A DNA stretch of 64,000 bases from contig NC_090283.1 in assembly GCF_037392515.1 (NCBI RefSeq), positions 25,250,249 to 25,314,248 on the forward strand, read 5' to 3'. The notes under the pieces are model-generated. The model did no database searches, was not told where the DNA came from, and saw nothing but the letters and a program-made list of their open reading frames with translations. Shown piece by piece: positions 63,801-64,000 of this stretch (its first letter is position 1; each line of letters opens with the position of its first letter). The DNA is from Haliotis asinina (Eukaryota > Mollusca > Gastropoda > Lepetellida > Haliotidae). Both the position numbers and the translations under genes were made by a program.

Positions 63801-64000
63801 CGTTTGTTTTGTTTAAAGGTACGACGCGCCTTTGCATTCAGTATTTTGAATTTGTCTAGGTTATGGACAGTTGGATGACGGCGAAAATAATGTTCTGCCT
63901 TTTTCCTCGCTTTTCTGGCCTGTCTGCAATCTGCATTGAACCACGGTTTTCGTACATGTGGAGTCGTAGAGGACTTTGATATACACTCATCAGCTATTTT
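60882..64000 (-). mobile_element. LINE L: copy running off the right edge
   Basis: Minus-oriented, tail at 60882, 3-prime UTR to 61417, ORF2 to the window end in the endonuclease/RT linker. Part of the 3-prime UTR is deleted near 61088. Whether it is full length cannot be seen. Confidence 0.85.
61418..64000 (-). pseudogene. LINE L ORF2, partial and broken
   Basis: A 449-codon open stretch (62767-61418) covers the post-catalytic RT region, a shortened RNase H (a deletion near 61998 removes FTDGS to YSDS, leaving LPSHVGISGNAMADL) and CIPCDERVTVKHILLDC. Upstream, 63241-62771 has DLEKAYDTIWKHG, GVPQGSILSV and SLFVDDFNISCRG ending at a stop; 63754-63278 has SKVWNMVQRIKGKGSKS and IPIPKPGKDHTDPSN. 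With half of RNase H gone it cannot be autonomous. Confidence 0.85.

Overview
The window is animal nuclear DNA, most likely from a gastropod mollusc. Genes are split by long introns, nearly all the coding capacity belongs to transposable elements, and the dominant dispersed repeat ends in a GTGAGTGAGT tail followed by a CGTCACATCGGCAATAT block that I associate with abalone (Haliotis) DNA. The genus is recall and inference; the rest is read from the sequence.

Two tandem host genes frame everything. Both encode a classical short-chain dehydrogenase/reductase (SDR). Copy 1 is cut by the left edge: its last four exons lie between 29 and 13916. Copy 2 is complete: nine exons from 19954 to 59546 give an uninterrupted 253-residue reading with cofactor motif and N-S-Y-K tetrad. 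Its introns hold most of the rest of the window. A decayed exon-8 fragment of a third copy lies at about 19040-19265, and the 3-prime flanks are duplicated too.

The introns and flanks are packed with copies of one I-group LINE, here called A to L. Copy J (36239-42285, minus) is full length, has both ORFs open and a 13-bp target-site duplication. Nesting gives an order of insertion: B in A, J in K, F in E, with Tc1 transposons in A and F. A 58-nt segment at the extreme 5-prime end of B, F and J folds as an HDV-like self-cleaving ribozyme, with compensatory changes in P2 and the predicted cleavage site exactly at the element/target junction. The LINE 3-prime end carries a stem-loop and an (ACTC)n tail. 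Two SINE families (15.1-18.1 kb) end in related sequence, and one of them also resembles the LINE 5-prime UTR.

Other elements are an intact Tc1 transposon with a 341-residue transposase (31541-33152), a Tc1 transposon with one in-frame stop (428-1725), a Tc1 relic (about 56700-57671), a small fold-back MITE (20030-20152) and a 6.2-kb EnSpm/CACTA-like transposon (48975-55169). The last sits in SDR intron 3 and contains a spliced plus-strand gene-like unit and a zinc-finger exon on the minus strand. No rRNA, genuine tRNA, CRISPR or bacterial features were seen.
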